A stretch of 64,000 nucleotides of DNA from CAWCAW01 sp963793645 (GTDB lineage Bacteria; Actinomycetota; Acidimicrobiia; Acidimicrobiales; UBA8190). The position numbers and the translations under genes were made by a program. Positions within the stretch are counted from its first letter, which is position 1. Every line of letters begins with the position of its first letter. Positions 26,009-35,786 of the stretch are shown here, piece after piece. The stretch spans positions 434,001-498,000 of the forward strand of contig CAWCAW010000006.1 in assembly GCA_963793645.1 (NCBI GenBank), read 5' to 3'. Under the pieces are notes generated by a model that saw only the letters and a program-made list of their open reading frames with translations, had not been told where the DNA came from and did not search any database.

Positions 26009-28657
26009 TCACAATGACCCTTGGGTTGGGTGGCGAACGAAGCGCGATGCACGCCGACGGATACGCCGCTCTAACCGTTCGCTGTGCGTGGACGCGGAAT
26101 GGTTATTTTGGGCCTGACTGATCCGGTAAAAACGAGTCTTCGCCAACTCAACGAGCACAAGGTAAGCGACGACCATTCCGAACAGGATGAGAAAGAACCG
26201 GATCGGCAGCGGAGTAAATCCCAGGAGGTGCGCCAGTCCCGTGAATGGCAAGATTGCACCTACCAGCGCCGCGCCGGTTGGCACCAGCAGCATGGGCAAG
26301 CTCGGTCTGCTCTTAAAGAAAGGGATCCGGCGCGTGCGGATCACATAAACAACCAGGGTCTGGGTGGCAATCGACTCGACAAACCAACCGGTTCTGAATT
26401 CAGTATGCCCGGCGTGAAGCAGAGAGAGCATGACCCAAAAGGTAAGGAAGTCGAAGATCGAGCTGACGGGACCGAAGACAGACATGAAACGCCGGATGAA
26501 CTTCATATCCCACGCCGCCGGGCGGGCCAGCGCTTCGCAGTCCACACGGTCGGTCGGGATCACCAGCTGTCCGGTGTTGTAAAGAAGGTTGTTGAGAAGG
26601 ATTTGTGACGGGAGCATGGGCAGGAAGGACAAGAACACCGACGCACCGGCTGCACTGAACATGTTGCCGAAGTTCGATGATGTGGCCATCAGGACGTATT
26701 TCATCGTGTTGGCAAAGATCCGGCGTCCCTCCATAACTCCTTCCGCCAGCACGCCAAGGTCCTTGTCAAGCAACACGACATCGGCGGCGTCCTTGGCAAC
26801 ATCGGTTCCTGAGTCCACTGAGATTCCGACATCGGCGTGATGCAGTGCCACTGCATCGTTCACTCCGTCACCCAGAAATGCGACATCTTTTCCGGTGCGA
26901 CGCGCAACCTTGACGATCCGCGATTTCTGATCGGGTCCGATGCGGGCGAACACTGTCGTGGTAAGAATCGCCGATTCAAGTTGGTCGTCGTCCATCAATT
27001 CAACTTGGGCACCGCTGAGAACTCCAGCGCAGACCACCCCGATGTCCGAACACACCTTGGCGGCTACGAGGCCGTTATCGCCGGTGATGATTTTCACTTC
27101 AACTCCAAGCCGTTGGAGCTGGGCGATGGATGGTCCAGCGTCGGCCTTGGGTCGATCAGCAAAGGTCAAGAACCCGACGAGCGTCAGACCACGCTCGTCC
27201 TCTGCCTCGATTGCCGTCATTCCTTCGGCAGGGCGTGTGGCGACGGCCACAACCCGAGCCCCTTCGGAGAACAGGGACTCCAACGTCACACGAGCGCTCT
27301 TTGAGACTGTGCCACATCGATCAAGCACGACCTCGGGAGCCCCTTTCGTGACTAAGAGAGTCTTGCCTGCACTGTCTCTGACCAGAACCGAAGCCATCTG
27401 TCGTTCGTGATCAAATGGGAGAATCGCAAGCCTGTTATAACCACCTACCGAATTGGGGCCATCCTCTCCGGCAGCAGCCCCCGAAGATGCCCACAACGCC
27501 AGGTCCAAGGTGTTCCCTCCGACTGGCCCGTCCTTGGTGACGGTCGCTTCGTTGCAGACCAGCCCGAGCAACAGCGGCCGGTCGCTGTCTCGCCCTTCGG
27601 CATCAAGTCCCCTTTGAAAGGTAATAACCCCTTCGGTCAACGTGCCCGTTTTGTCGGTGAACAGAATCTCGATGTTGCCCAGGTCCTCAATGGCAACCAG
27701 ACGTTTGACCAGTACCTTCTGCTCAGCAAGCGCCTTCGAGCCGGCGGAAAGGCTGACGGTCACTATGGCGGGCATCATTTCGGGCGCTATACCCACAGCA
27801 ATCGCCAGCGAGAACAATAGTGCTTCGATGAGGGGCCTCGAGAGCGCGACGTTGACGATGAAAATAAATAGCGTCAGCATGGCCGCGACCTCGAACAGGA
27901 ATCGCGAGAAGCGCGATAGGCCCACCTCAAAGGCAGTCAGGCTGTGCTTCTCCGCGAGACCAGCAGCAATCTGCCCAAAGGCGGTGCGAGGGCCGGTACG
28001 AACAACCACGCCAAGCGCCGAGCCCTCATGCACGATCGTCCCCATGAAAGCGCATCCGGGTTGATCTTGCGGCAGGCGGCCCGTCACTGGGGAAGTCGAC
28101 TTGGCAACGGGCATCGACTCCCCCGTCAACACTCCTTCGTCACACTCGAGTTGATCTACTTTGAGCAAGCGGACGTCAGCGGGGACAAGGTTGCCTATGC
28201 GCAAGGAGACGACGTCCCCGGGTACAAGGCTCGTCACCGGTACTCGACTCGCTCGGCCTTCCCTTCGGACCTCGGCCTCCTGTCGGATCTTGGCGCGCAG
28301 CGAGGCCATCGCTACCTCTGCCCTGTACTCGTTGAAAAAGCCGAGTCCGACGCTGAGGGCAATGATCACGGCGATGATTACCGCATTTGTTCCACCACCG
28401 GTCAGACCCGACACTAGGGCCGCCCCGGCGAGAAGAATCAGGATCGGGTTCCGAATCTGTCGAAAGAGAACAGCGGTGGCCCGCACGCGGTGCGTCCCGA
28501 GTGCATTTGGCCCGAACCGCTGCAATCGCTCCGCGACATCGTTGGGCGAGAGGCCATCAGGCCCGCTACCCAAACGTGAAAGGACCTCGTCAGGGGAAAG
28601 GGCCGCGGAGTCACTTAAGTCCAAATCCTCGAACGGGACGTGTGCCGTTACGACCAT
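26009..28657 (-). CDS. mgtA: Mg2+-importing-type P-type ATPase (MgtA/MgtB-like)
   Basis: An 882-residue P-type ATPase. The actuator TGES, phosphorylation site DKTGTLTEG, and hinge TGDNG and GDGVNDAVA are intact. The N-terminus has LGTHRVRATAVLFRQIRNPI. The C-terminal helices with PSQILLNNLLYN, then MKFIRRFMSVFGPVSSIFDF, match the MgtA group rather than Ca2+ pumps. A basic tail (RLERRIRRRASRFVR) is unusual. Only about 85 bases separate the start from an IS630 insertion, so the original upstream promoter has been displaced. In M. tuberculosis a P-type ATPase (CtpF) belongs to the DosR regulon, a parallel to this context. Confidence 0.93.
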   Translation of the reverse strand: MVVTAHVPFEDLDLSDSAALSPDEVLSRLGSGPDGLSPNDVAERLQRFGPNALGTHRVRATAVLFRQIRNPILILLAGAALVSGLTGGGTNAVIIAVIIALSVGLGFFNEYRAEVAMASLRAKIRQEAEVRREGRASRVPVTSLVPGDVVSLRIGNLVPADVRLLKVDQLECDEGVLTGESMPVAKSTSPVTGRLPQDQPGCAFMGTIVHEGSALGVVVRTGPRTAFGQIAAGLAEKHSLTAFEVGLSRFSRFLFEVAAMLTLFIFIVNVALSRPLIEALLFSLAIAVGIAPEMMPAIVTVSLSAGSKALAEQKVLVKRLVAIEDLGNIEILFTDKTGTLTEGVITFQRGLDAEGRDSDRPLLLGLVCNEATVTKDGPVGGNTLDLALWASSGAAAGEDGPNSVGGYNRLAILPFDHERQMASVLVRDSAGKTLLVTKGAPEVVLDRCGTVSKSARVTLESLFSEGARVVAVATRPAEGMTAIEAEDERGLTLVGFLTFADRPKADAGPSIAQLQRLGVEVKIITGDNGLVAAKVCSDIGVVCAGVLSGAQVELMDDDQLESAILTTTVFARIGPDQKSRIVKVARRTGKDVAFLGDGVNDAVALHHADVGISVDSGTDVAKDAADVVLLDKDLGVLAEGVMEGRRIFANTMKYVLMATSSNFGNMFSAAGASVFLSFLPMLPSQILLNNLLYNTGQLVIPTDRVDCEALARPAAWDMKFIRRFMSVFGPVSSIFDFLTFWVMLSLLHAGHTEFRTGWFVESIATQTLVVYVIRTRRIPFFKSRPSLPMLLVPTGAALVGAILPFTGLAHLLGFTPLPIRFFLILFGMVVAYLVLVELAKTRFYRISQAQNNHSASTHSERLERRIRRRASRFVRHPTQGSL

Positions 28658-28742
28658 CGGACCACCTCCTCTGTGATGTTCCTATGCAACGATGCTCCCC
28701 CAAGGGGGGTAACGCCTATCGAAACTCCGTAGTCTAAGTAGC

Positions 28743-29905
28743 TAGTGCAGTGACATGTAAATAGTCGCGCAGTAGATGTAGGCTGTGTCCATGGCCCATC
28801 CACCTGCTGCACCACTGCATCTCACCAAGAAGGAAAGAGCGTCTCTCGAGGACATAGCAGGGAGCGTCTCGTTGCCCCACCGTGCCGTGCGCGAGGCCAA
28901 AGGCCTGTTGATGGCCGCAGACGGTGTGGCGAACATCAAAATCGCCGAGGTGCTCGGGGTGTCGCGTTCGACAGTTCTCCAATGGCGGAGCCACTTCGAG
29001 ACCGATGGGGTCGACTGGGTGGGCGAGGTGCACGAAGGCCGGGGGCGCAAGCCGGTCATCAGCCAGGGTCAGATCGACCAGATGATCAGCGACACCCTGC
29101 ACAGCACGCCTCCCGATGCCACCCACTGGTCGAACCGCACCATGGCCGAACACTGTGGGTTGTCACGGACGACGGTGCAGCGGGAGTGGAAGGCGCGTGG
29201 CATCAAGCCTCATCTGGTCAAGACCTTCAAGGTTTCGAACGACCCCAACTTCGAGTCCAAGCTGATCGACGTGGTGGGCCTCTATATGAACCCGCCCGAC
29301 GGGGCCATCGTGCTCAGCTTCGACGAGAAGTCCCAGATCCAAGCCCTCGATCGCTCCCAGCAAAGCCTGCCCATGAAACAGGGCCGCCCGGGCACGGTCA
29401 CCCACGACTACAAGCGCCACGGGACCACCACCTTGTTCGCCGCTCTCAATGTCCTCACCGGTGAGCTCATCGGCCAGTGCTTCTCACGGCACCGTCACGG
29501 AGAGTTCCTGGCCTTCTTACGCCTGATCGACCGGGAGGTTCCGAGGAGCAAAGAAGTCCACGTCATCCTCGACAACTACGCCACCCACAAGCATCCTGAT
29601 GTGGTGGCGTGGCTCGAGAAGCACAAGCGCTTCCATTTTCACTTCACCCCGACGAGTTCTTCCTGGCTGAACATGGTCGAACGGTGGTTCGGCGAGATCA
29701 CGACCAAACGGATCCGGCGCGGCAGTTTCGGCAGTGTTTCTCACCTCGTCGAAGCGATCGAGAGCTACATCGCCCACAACAATGAGGACCCCACCCCGTT
29801 CATCTGGACCAAGACGGCCAAGCAGATCATCACCAAGGTCCGCCGCGGTCGGGTGGCCCTTGAGACCGTCAAGCAATCGCGCGCTATTTAGATGTCACCG
29901 CACTA
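28743..29905 (+). mobile_element. IS630-family element bounded by TA
   Basis: Inverted ends begin at TA: left TAGTGCAGTGACATGTAAAT, and complement of right TAGTGCGGTGACATCTAAAT. The element is about 1160 bases and carries one intact transposase. TA duplication is the hallmark of IS630. It sits between the mgtA promoter region and the 3' end of ackA, and the ackA stop codon TAG is formed at the right TA junction. Confidence 0.9.
28791..29891 (+). CDS. IS630-family transposase
   Basis: About 366 residues starting at ATG 28791 (a GTG two codons earlier is possible). N-terminal HTH pairs (NIKIAEVLGVSRSTVLQWRS; NRTMAEHCGLSRTTVQREWK) precede a DDE domain with Asp in LSFDEKSQIQALDRSQ, Asp in VHVILDNYATHKHP and Glu in WLNMVERWFGEITTKRIRRG. 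The reading frame is complete, so the element may be active. Confidence 0.93.
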   Translation: MAHPPAAPLHLTKKERASLEDIAGSVSLPHRAVREAKGLLMAADGVANIKIAEVLGVSRSTVLQWRSHFETDGVDWVGEVHEGRGRKPVISQGQIDQMISDTLHSTPPDATHWSNRTMAEHCGLSRTTVQREWKARGIKPHLVKTFKVSNDPNFESKLIDVVGLYMNPPDGAIVLSFDEKSQIQALDRSQQSLPMKQGRPGTVTHDYKRHGTTTLFAALNVLTGELIGQCFSRHRHGEFLAFLRLIDREVPRSKEVHVILDNYATHKHPDVVAWLEKHKRFHFHFTPTSSSWLNMVERWFGEITTKRIRRGSFGSVSHLVEAIESYIAHNNEDPTPFIWTKTAKQIITKVRRGRVALETVKQSRAI

Positions 29906-31013
29906 GGTCGAGGTTTTCGCGACTTCTCCGAGCACAAGTCGGGTGTTTCTTGCAATCTCAATATCTTCGCGGGATGAGACGACAGTCGTCCGCACCAAAC
30001 TCCCGGGCGCGCCGATAAGTCGGTCCGGTTCGCCTTCGGCGTTGGATACTGGATCAATAGAGACGCCAAGAAAACCGAGTCCCTTGACAGTGAGATCGCG
30101 CACTTCAGGTGCGTGTTCGCCCACGCCACCAGTGAATACTATTGCGTCCAGCCCGCCCATGGCGGCAGCCATGGAGGCGATCCCAGCTCGAAGTCGATGG
30201 ACGTACACATCAAGGGCCAATCTCGCGTCGAAGTCGCCGGCTTCAATTCGGGTCAGGACAACGCGCATGTCTGAGGTCCCGCACAGGCCTAGCAGTCCCG
30301 AGCGATGTTCGAACGTGGCTGCCAGCTCGGCTGGAGGAGTCCCGACATGCTCCTCGAGCCACAAGACAAGACCCGGGTCGAGGCTGCCGACCGCGCGTCG
30401 CCATCACGAGACCTTCCATGGGTGTAAAGCCCATGGTCGTGTCGACTGAACTGCCGCCATTTACGGCGGCCAACGAAGCCCCCGCCCCGAGATGGCAGGT
30501 GACAATGCGCAGGTCCGCGATTGGTCGACCGAGGAGTTCGGCACAGCGCCGCGAGGCGTACGCGTGCGACAAACCATGGAAACCGTATCGCCGAAGGTTG
30601 AAGCGTTTACGCCACTGGGCTGGCAGAGCGTAGGTTGCCGCGCTGGCGGGCATGTTGCTGTGGAACGCGGTATCGAAGCTCGCCACGGCCGGCACGCCCG
30701 GGAGGGCAGCGCTGGTCACTTCAAGAGCGGCCAAGGATTTTGGCTGGTGAAGGGGCGCAAGGTCGCTCAGGGCACGCAGTTTGGCCACCACGCCAGCGTC
30801 GATGAGGACAGGCGCCGTGAACTCTGTTCCGCCGTGGACGATGCGGTGACCGACCGCGTCCACGCTTCCCATTGCTCTGAGCGCGTCCGCCAACACCGCG
30901 CCGTCAGACGGTCTCCCACTCGCAAGGTCGACTTGCAACGTGGCCTCTTCCGTCTCATCGAGGACGCTGAGCTTGATGCTGCTGGAGCCGGCATTCACGA
31001 CGAGGACACGCAT
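29903..31013 (-). pseudogene. ackA: Acetate kinase, one-base frameshift
   Basis: Converts acetyl-phosphate plus ADP to acetate plus ATP. The N-terminal half (MRVLVVNAGSSSIKLSVLDE, FDTAFH, YGFHGLSH, HLGAGASLAAVNGG) runs to GLVMATR. The rest (VGSLDPGLVLWLEEHVG, DIFTGGVGEHAPEVR-like, ARNTRLVLGE) is in another frame. Removing one G near 30399-30402 joins them as MATRVGSLDPGL; the span is 3n+1 bases, as expected for one extra base. It starts 2 bases after xfp, the classic phosphoketolase partner. The last codons end at the IS630 junction, which supplies the stop. An assembly error is possible. Confidence 0.88.
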
Positions 31014-31015
31014 AG

Positions 31016-33406
31016 TCAGGTGGCTGTGTGAGGCCAGGACCAGTCGCTGATCTCGGGTGGATCCTCGCCGAATGTGCGGGTGTAGAGCCGAGCCTCAAGG
31101 CGCCTGTCGGTCATCTCCTGACGGATGTGACCCGCCCTGGATTCGAGACCAGGCACTCGGTCGATCACATCCATGACGAGATGGAAGCGGTCAAGGTCGT
31201 TCAGCATCACCATGTCGAACGGCGTCGTCGTCGTGCCCTCTTCCTTATATCCACGCACGTGGAGGTTGTGGTGACCGTGACGACGGTAGGTGAGGCGGTG
31301 GATGAGCCACGGATAACCGTGATACGCAAAGACGATTGGCTTCGTTGTCGTGAACAGCGAGTCGAACTCTGCGTCCGACATTCCGTGGGGATGCTCGGAG
31401 TCAGGCTCCAGACGTAAGAGGTCGACGACGTTCACGACGCGGACCTTCAGCTCCGGGAGTCGGTGCCGGAGGATATCCACTGCCGCGAGAGTCTCAAGGG
31501 TAGGGACGTCGCCACAACATGCCATCACGACGTCTGGCTCGCCGTCTTTATCGTTGCTGGCCCACTCGAAGATGCCCGCCCCCCGCGTACAGTGGACCAC
31601 GGCATCTTCGATGTTCAGCCAATTGGGCTCCGGCTGCTTGCCGGCAACGATTACGTTGACGTAGTCCTTGGATCGCAGGCAATGATCCGCCACCGAAAGC
31701 AGGCAGTTCGCATCGGGCGGTAGATAGACGCGAATAACCTCAGCCTTCTTGTTGACGACGTGATCAATGAAGCCGGGGTCTTGGTGAGAAAAGCCATTGT
31801 GGTCCTGACGCCACACCAGTGACGACAGTAGGTAGTTGAGTGATGCGACTGGGCGTCGCCACGCGATGCCTCGGCTTACTTTGAGCCACTTGGCATGCTG
31901 ATTGAACATGGAGTCGACTATGTGAATAAAGGCTTCGTAGCAGTTGAATACCCCATGACGCCCTGTCAGAAGGTAACCCTCTAACCAACCTTGGCAGAGA
32001 TGCTCCGAGAGCACCTCCATAACGCGTCCATCGGACGCCAAATGTTCATCAATAGGAACGCGTTCAGCGTCCCACGCCCTGTTGGTCACCTCGAAGACCG
32101 CACCGAGTCGATTCGAGGCCGTCTCATCGGGACCGAAAAGCCGGAAGTTCTCTGGATTGGAGGTGATGACGTCGCGCAGGAACATTCCCAGCACCCCGGT
32201 GGCCTCCGAGACGGATCCTCCGGGTGAAGCTACGGGCACCGCATAGGCTCGAAAGTTAGGCAATTCGAGGTCCCTGAGCAGCAGACCCCCATTGGAGTGC
32301 GGGTTAGCACTCATCCGGCGGTGGCTCCGCGGTGCGAGCTGGGCAAGCTCGCCGATAAGAGTGCCGTTGTCGTCGAAGAGCTCCTGTGGTCGGTAGCTCC
32401 ACATCCAGGCTTCGAGCATCGCGAGATGCTCTGGATTCGTCCGGACCTCGGTCAAAGGGACTTGATGAGCGCGGAAGGTACCCTCCACCGGAAGGCCGTC
32501 TACATCCTTGGGACCGGTCCAACCCTTGGGGCTTCGGAGGATGACCATCGGCCAGCGTGGTCGCTTCACAAGATCGTTGCTGCGGGCGGCGAGCTGGATT
32601 GCAGCGATCTCCTCCACCACGGTGTCGAGGGTGGCTGCCATTTCTTGGTGCATCGCCAGTGGATCGTCCCCTGCCACGATGTGCACCGTGTAGCCATATC
32701 CCTCGAACAGAGAGGCAAGCTCTCGTTCCGGAATCCGCGCCAACACCGTCGGGTTGGCGATCTTGTAGCCGTTCAAGTGGAGCACCGGTAGCACCGCTCC
32801 ATCGCGCGCAGGATTCAGGAATTTGTTGGAATGCCAAGAGGTGGCAAGGGGACCAGTCTCCGCCTCGCCATCACCCACCACGCAGCAAACGAAGAGGTCC
32901 GGGTTGTCGAATGCGGCGCCGTACGCGTGGGCCAGCGAATAGCCGAGCTCGCCACCCTCGCTGATCGATCCTGGTGTCTCGGGCGCGGCGTGACTCGGAA
33001 TGCCCCCTGGAAACGAGAATTGCCGAAACAACCGACGCATCCCTTCCTCGTCCTGCCCTATGTGGGGGTAGAGCTCGCTATAGGTGCCCTCGAGGTAGGC
33101 GTTGGCCACGATACCGGGACCACCATGGCCAGGGCCAGTGATATTGATCGCATTCAGATCCCAGGACCGGATGACGCGGTTCATATGCGCGTACAGGAAG
33201 TTCAGACCTGGAGTAGTTCCCCAGTGACCCAACAGCCGTGATTTAACGTGCTCCGGTTTCAGCGCATCCTTGAGGAGTGGGTTATCGAGTAAGTAGATCT
33301 GACCAACCGAGAGATAGTTGGCCGCTCGCCAATAAGCATCAATACGACGAAGTTCGTCGGGTGAAAGCGGTCCTCTCGATGCGACGTCTTCGTTCGCGTT
33401 TACCAT
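31016..33406 (-). CDS. xfp: Xylulose-5-phosphate/fructose-6-phosphate phosphoketolase
   Basis: A 796-residue thiamine-diphosphate enzyme that splits xylulose-5-P (or fructose-6-P) with phosphate into acetyl-phosphate and an aldose phosphate. Motifs include GHWGTTPGLNFLYAHMNR, GPGHGGPG, the ThDP site GDGEAETGPLATSWHSNKFL, and EAFIHIVDSMFNQHAKWLK. I chose the ATG at 33406 (MVNANEDVASRG); upstream in-frame sequence is not family-like. ackA follows after 2 bases, so acetyl-phosphate would yield ATP. The upstream alcohol dehydrogenase is on the same strand 191 bases away and may share the transcript. Confidence 0.95.
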   Translation of the reverse strand: MVNANEDVASRGPLSPDELRRIDAYWRAANYLSVGQIYLLDNPLLKDALKPEHVKSRLLGHWGTTPGLNFLYAHMNRVIRSWDLNAINITGPGHGGPGIVANAYLEGTYSELYPHIGQDEEGMRRLFRQFSFPGGIPSHAAPETPGSISEGGELGYSLAHAYGAAFDNPDLFVCCVVGDGEAETGPLATSWHSNKFLNPARDGAVLPVLHLNGYKIANPTVLARIPERELASLFEGYGYTVHIVAGDDPLAMHQEMAATLDTVVEEIAAIQLAARSNDLVKRPRWPMVILRSPKGWTGPKDVDGLPVEGTFRAHQVPLTEVRTNPEHLAMLEAWMWSYRPQELFDDNGTLIGELAQLAPRSHRRMSANPHSNGGLLLRDLELPNFRAYAVPVASPGGSVSEATGVLGMFLRDVITSNPENFRLFGPDETASNRLGAVFEVTNRAWDAERVPIDEHLASDGRVMEVLSEHLCQGWLEGYLLTGRHGVFNCYEAFIHIVDSMFNQHAKWLKVSRGIAWRRPVASLNYLLSSLVWRQDHNGFSHQDPGFIDHVVNKKAEVIRVYLPPDANCLLSVADHCLRSKDYVNVIVAGKQPEPNWLNIEDAVVHCTRGAGIFEWASNDKDGEPDVVMACCGDVPTLETLAAVDILRHRLPELKVRVVNVVDLLRLEPDSEHPHGMSDAEFDSLFTTTKPIVFAYHGYPWLIHRLTYRRHGHHNLHVRGYKEEGTTTTPFDMVMLNDLDRFHLVMDVIDRVPGLESRAGHIRQEMTDRRLEARLYTRTFGEDPPEISDWSWPHTAT

Positions 33407-33597
33407 CGTCGGGTAATTGCCTTCGTTCCATCCGTGTCGACGGCGCTCGCGCGGTGCTGGTTGAGAGCCATTTCCTCTAGGGTAATGGGAAAGGTGCGGC
33501 AGAATGGGCAGGAAGCGGACCACCGGCGTTGACCGAGTCGACTCGAATCGACATGGGCCACCGGGAAGCCAGTGGCGCAACGATGCCTAGGAATACG

Positions 33598-34638
33598 TCA
33601 CCTCGTCAACACGACCTTTATCGCTCCGGTGTCGGCGGCGTGTCCAAAGACTTCATAGGCCTCCATCATGTCGTTGAGCCCGAAGTGATGGGTCGCAAAT
33701 CGAGCAGCATCAATCTGATGCGATGCCATCAGTCGTAGGAGCGTAGGGGTCGAGTACGTATCGACGAGCCCCGTCGTCACGGTGATGTCACGGATCCAGA
33801 GGGACTCGAGGTGCAAGGTGGCCGACCGGCCGTGGACGCCGATGTTGGCCACGTGTCCACCGGGGCGCACAAGCTGAGTACACAACTCGAAGGTTTCGGG
33901 TACCCCGACGGCTTCGATGGCCACGTCGACCCCGAGCCCGCCGGTGAGTCCTTGCACGTACGCGACCGCATCTTCACGTCCGTTGTTGAGAGTGAGGTCA
34001 GCTCCAAAGAGTTTGGCGGCGTCGAGCCGCGCATCGGTGACATCGATCGCGACGATGTGACTCGGCGAGTACATCTTTGCCCCGGTGATGGCCGAGAGCC
34101 CCACGGGGCCCGCCCCAACCACCGCTACCGTGTCGCCGGGCTGAACGTGCCCGTTAAGAACGCCGACCTCATAGCCAGTCGGCAAAATGTCGGCCAACAT
34201 CAAGATCTCCTCGTCGCTAACTCCCTCGGGCACCTTGTAGGTCGAAGTGTCGGCGAAAGGGACACGTACATACTCCGCCTGGGTGCCGTCGATCATGTAG
34301 CCGAGGATCCATCCGCCGCCTCCCAGGCACTGGCCGAAGCGGCCTTCACGACAAAAACGGCAGCGGCCGCATGCCGAAATACAAGAAACGAGGACCCGCT
34401 CCCCTGGTACGAGGGACTTGACCCCAGAACCCACTTGCAAGATCGTGCCGACAGCCTCATGACCGAGGATCCGCCCGAAAGACACCTCGGGGGTGTCGCC
34501 TTTCATGATGTGGAGATCGGTGCCGCAGATCGTCGTGGTGTCAATCCTAACAATCGCGTCGGTATCGTCCCTCAGCTCGGGCTCTGGGACCTCCTCCCAA
34601 CCCTTTTGTCCCGGACCGTGATAAACGAGTGCTTTCAT
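33598..34638 (-). CDS. Zinc-dependent alcohol dehydrogenase
   Basis: A 346-residue medium-chain dehydrogenase. The catalytic zinc ligands are Cys in TTICGTDLH, His-Glu in GHEAVGTI and a downstream Asp. The structural zinc cysteines are in CISACGRCRFCREGRFGQC. The Rossmann motif is VVGAGPVGLSAI. The family oxidises alcohols or reduces aldehydes with NAD(P); the specific substrate is unknown. Under fermentation it could recycle NADH. A DosR-like 18-bp site lies 114 bases upstream of the ATG at 34638. Confidence 0.92.
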   Translation of the reverse strand: MKALVYHGPGQKGWEEVPEPELRDDTDAIVRIDTTTICGTDLHIMKGDTPEVSFGRILGHEAVGTILQVGSGVKSLVPGERVLVSCISACGRCRFCREGRFGQCLGGGGWILGYMIDGTQAEYVRVPFADTSTYKVPEGVSDEEILMLADILPTGYEVGVLNGHVQPGDTVAVVGAGPVGLSAITGAKMYSPSHIVAIDVTDARLDAAKLFGADLTLNNGREDAVAYVQGLTGGLGVDVAIEAVGVPETFELCTQLVRPGGHVANIGVHGRSATLHLESLWIRDITVTTGLVDTYSTPTLLRLMASHQIDAARFATHHFGLNDMMEAYEVFGHAADTGAIKVVLTR

Positions 34639-34751
34639 TGCTCCATCTCCTTCTGTGGTCCTGCATTTGGTGTCGCCTGTGAAAGCACGGCTCCGTCTCG
34701 GTACTTGCTGGTCTGCCTTTTAACAATGTCGCGCTGCGCCCCTCTTACGCA

Positions 34752-34769
34752 TAGTGACGAACGTCCCGT
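34752..34769. promoter_or_regulatory. DosR-like box 1
   Basis: TAGTGAC-GAAC-GTCCCGT. It fits GGGAC-N4-GTCCC with one mismatch in the left half and is nearly palindromic. It lies 114 bases upstream of the alcohol dehydrogenase and may control the adh-xfp-ackA series. The 34639-34948 gap holds nothing else that I recognise. Confidence 0.55.
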
Positions 34770-34948
34770 TGTACGGCCAGCGGGTCAATGCGGACCTCCT
34801 TCTTCTTCTAGGTACTACACAGACGAGGCGCGCAACCCCACGTCGACTGAACCCGAAATGAACCTCGTGCGCCTCACCCAAGACGCGAACTCACCCGGCC
34901 CCCTGGGTGGAGGCCGGGTGAGCTGTCCCTGTGCTGCGAGAGCGTGGC

Positions 34949-35566
34949 TCAGGCGGTGACAGGCGCCGTCACCGTGGCTCGCACGGCGGGGAACTCGGCG
35001 TCGGCGGGCACTCGCCTGAAGTGCCACAGACCGGCGACGGTCAGAAGCAACATGATGCCGGCCAATGCGAAGGAGCAGATGGCTGCCACCAGGGCGATCT
35101 GGCCGAAGGTCCCAAAGGCGTATGCCTCAAGCAGCAGCCCACGAAGGGTCGTGCCCTGGAATACCGTCTGGACCTTGCCCTCAGCTGCGGTGTAGGCCGC
35201 TGAGCCCTTGGGCAGGGCCATGGCCTTGGCCGACAATTGGGCGTAGCTCAAACCGCCACCGATCTCCTGAAGGTGAACGGCGATGAAGTCATTGGCGTAC
35301 ACCTCGGCCTGTTGGCCGGTTACCAACGGTTGGCCGGCGTACTTACTCACCGTGCCGACCATCGATGGTGTGATTTCGCTGCCCGCCACCGGGTGGGCGA
35401 AGGCCGCTGCGGGGGGGAACGTGATCTGCTGCTCGGCCAGCTGGTTGTGGACATTCGAGTTGGCGAAGCTGTAGCCCCAGATGCCCAGAGCGCCTGCCGC
35501 CAAAAGGACGACGACCAAGACGCCGCCTCCTGCGGTGAGAATCATGTCAAAGGTCTTACGTTTCAT
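34949..35566 (-). CDS. Membrane protein with two helices and extracytoplasmic domain
   Basis: A 205-residue protein starting at the ATG 35566, preceded by AAGGAGGG. Helix 1 is at about 9-33 (ILTAGGGVLVVVLLAAGALGIWG). A roughly 110-residue external region follows (NSNVHNQLAEQQITFPPAAAF, LVTGQQAEVYANDFIAVHL), and helix 2 is at about 163-188 (IALVAAICSFALAGIMLLL). I know similar unnamed proteins in actinobacteria but no function. A DosR-like site lies 76 bases upstream, shared with the divergent PPOX gene, which places it in the putative regulon. Confidence 0.75.
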   Translation of the reverse strand: MKRKTFDMILTAGGGVLVVVLLAAGALGIWGYSFANSNVHNQLAEQQITFPPAAAFAHPVAGSEITPSMVGTVSKYAGQPLVTGQQAEVYANDFIAVHLQEIGGGLSYAQLSAKAMALPKGSAAYTAAEGKVQTVFQGTTLRGLLLEAYAFGTFGQIALVAAICSFALAGIMLLLTVAGLWHFRRVPADAEFPAVRATVTAPVTA

Positions 35567-35641
35567 AGCCACCCTCCTTGTCACGTCCCTCGATGGGGAC
35601 CCGTTTTGATACCAGAGTGCGCTTTGGACATGCGGTCGTCG

Positions 35642-35659
35642 TAGTGCCAAAGGTCCTGG
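35642..35659. promoter_or_regulatory. DosR-like box 2
   Basis: TAGTGCC-AAAG-GTCCTGG. It sits between the divergent genes starting at 35566 and 35787, so it could serve both. The plus-strand side leads into the PPOX-CBS-devS-devR chain, which would give autoregulation of the two-component system. Confidence 0.55.
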
Positions 35660-35786
35660 TGAACATGGCCATCGGCGAGATGTGCCGAAGGACCCAGGCC
35701 ATTGGTCCCGCTCCCGGCCGGCTGTCACCGTTTCAACATGCCATTCGGCCCTAGGCAGTGAATCTGCCACCGCGCATAGTGGGTGT

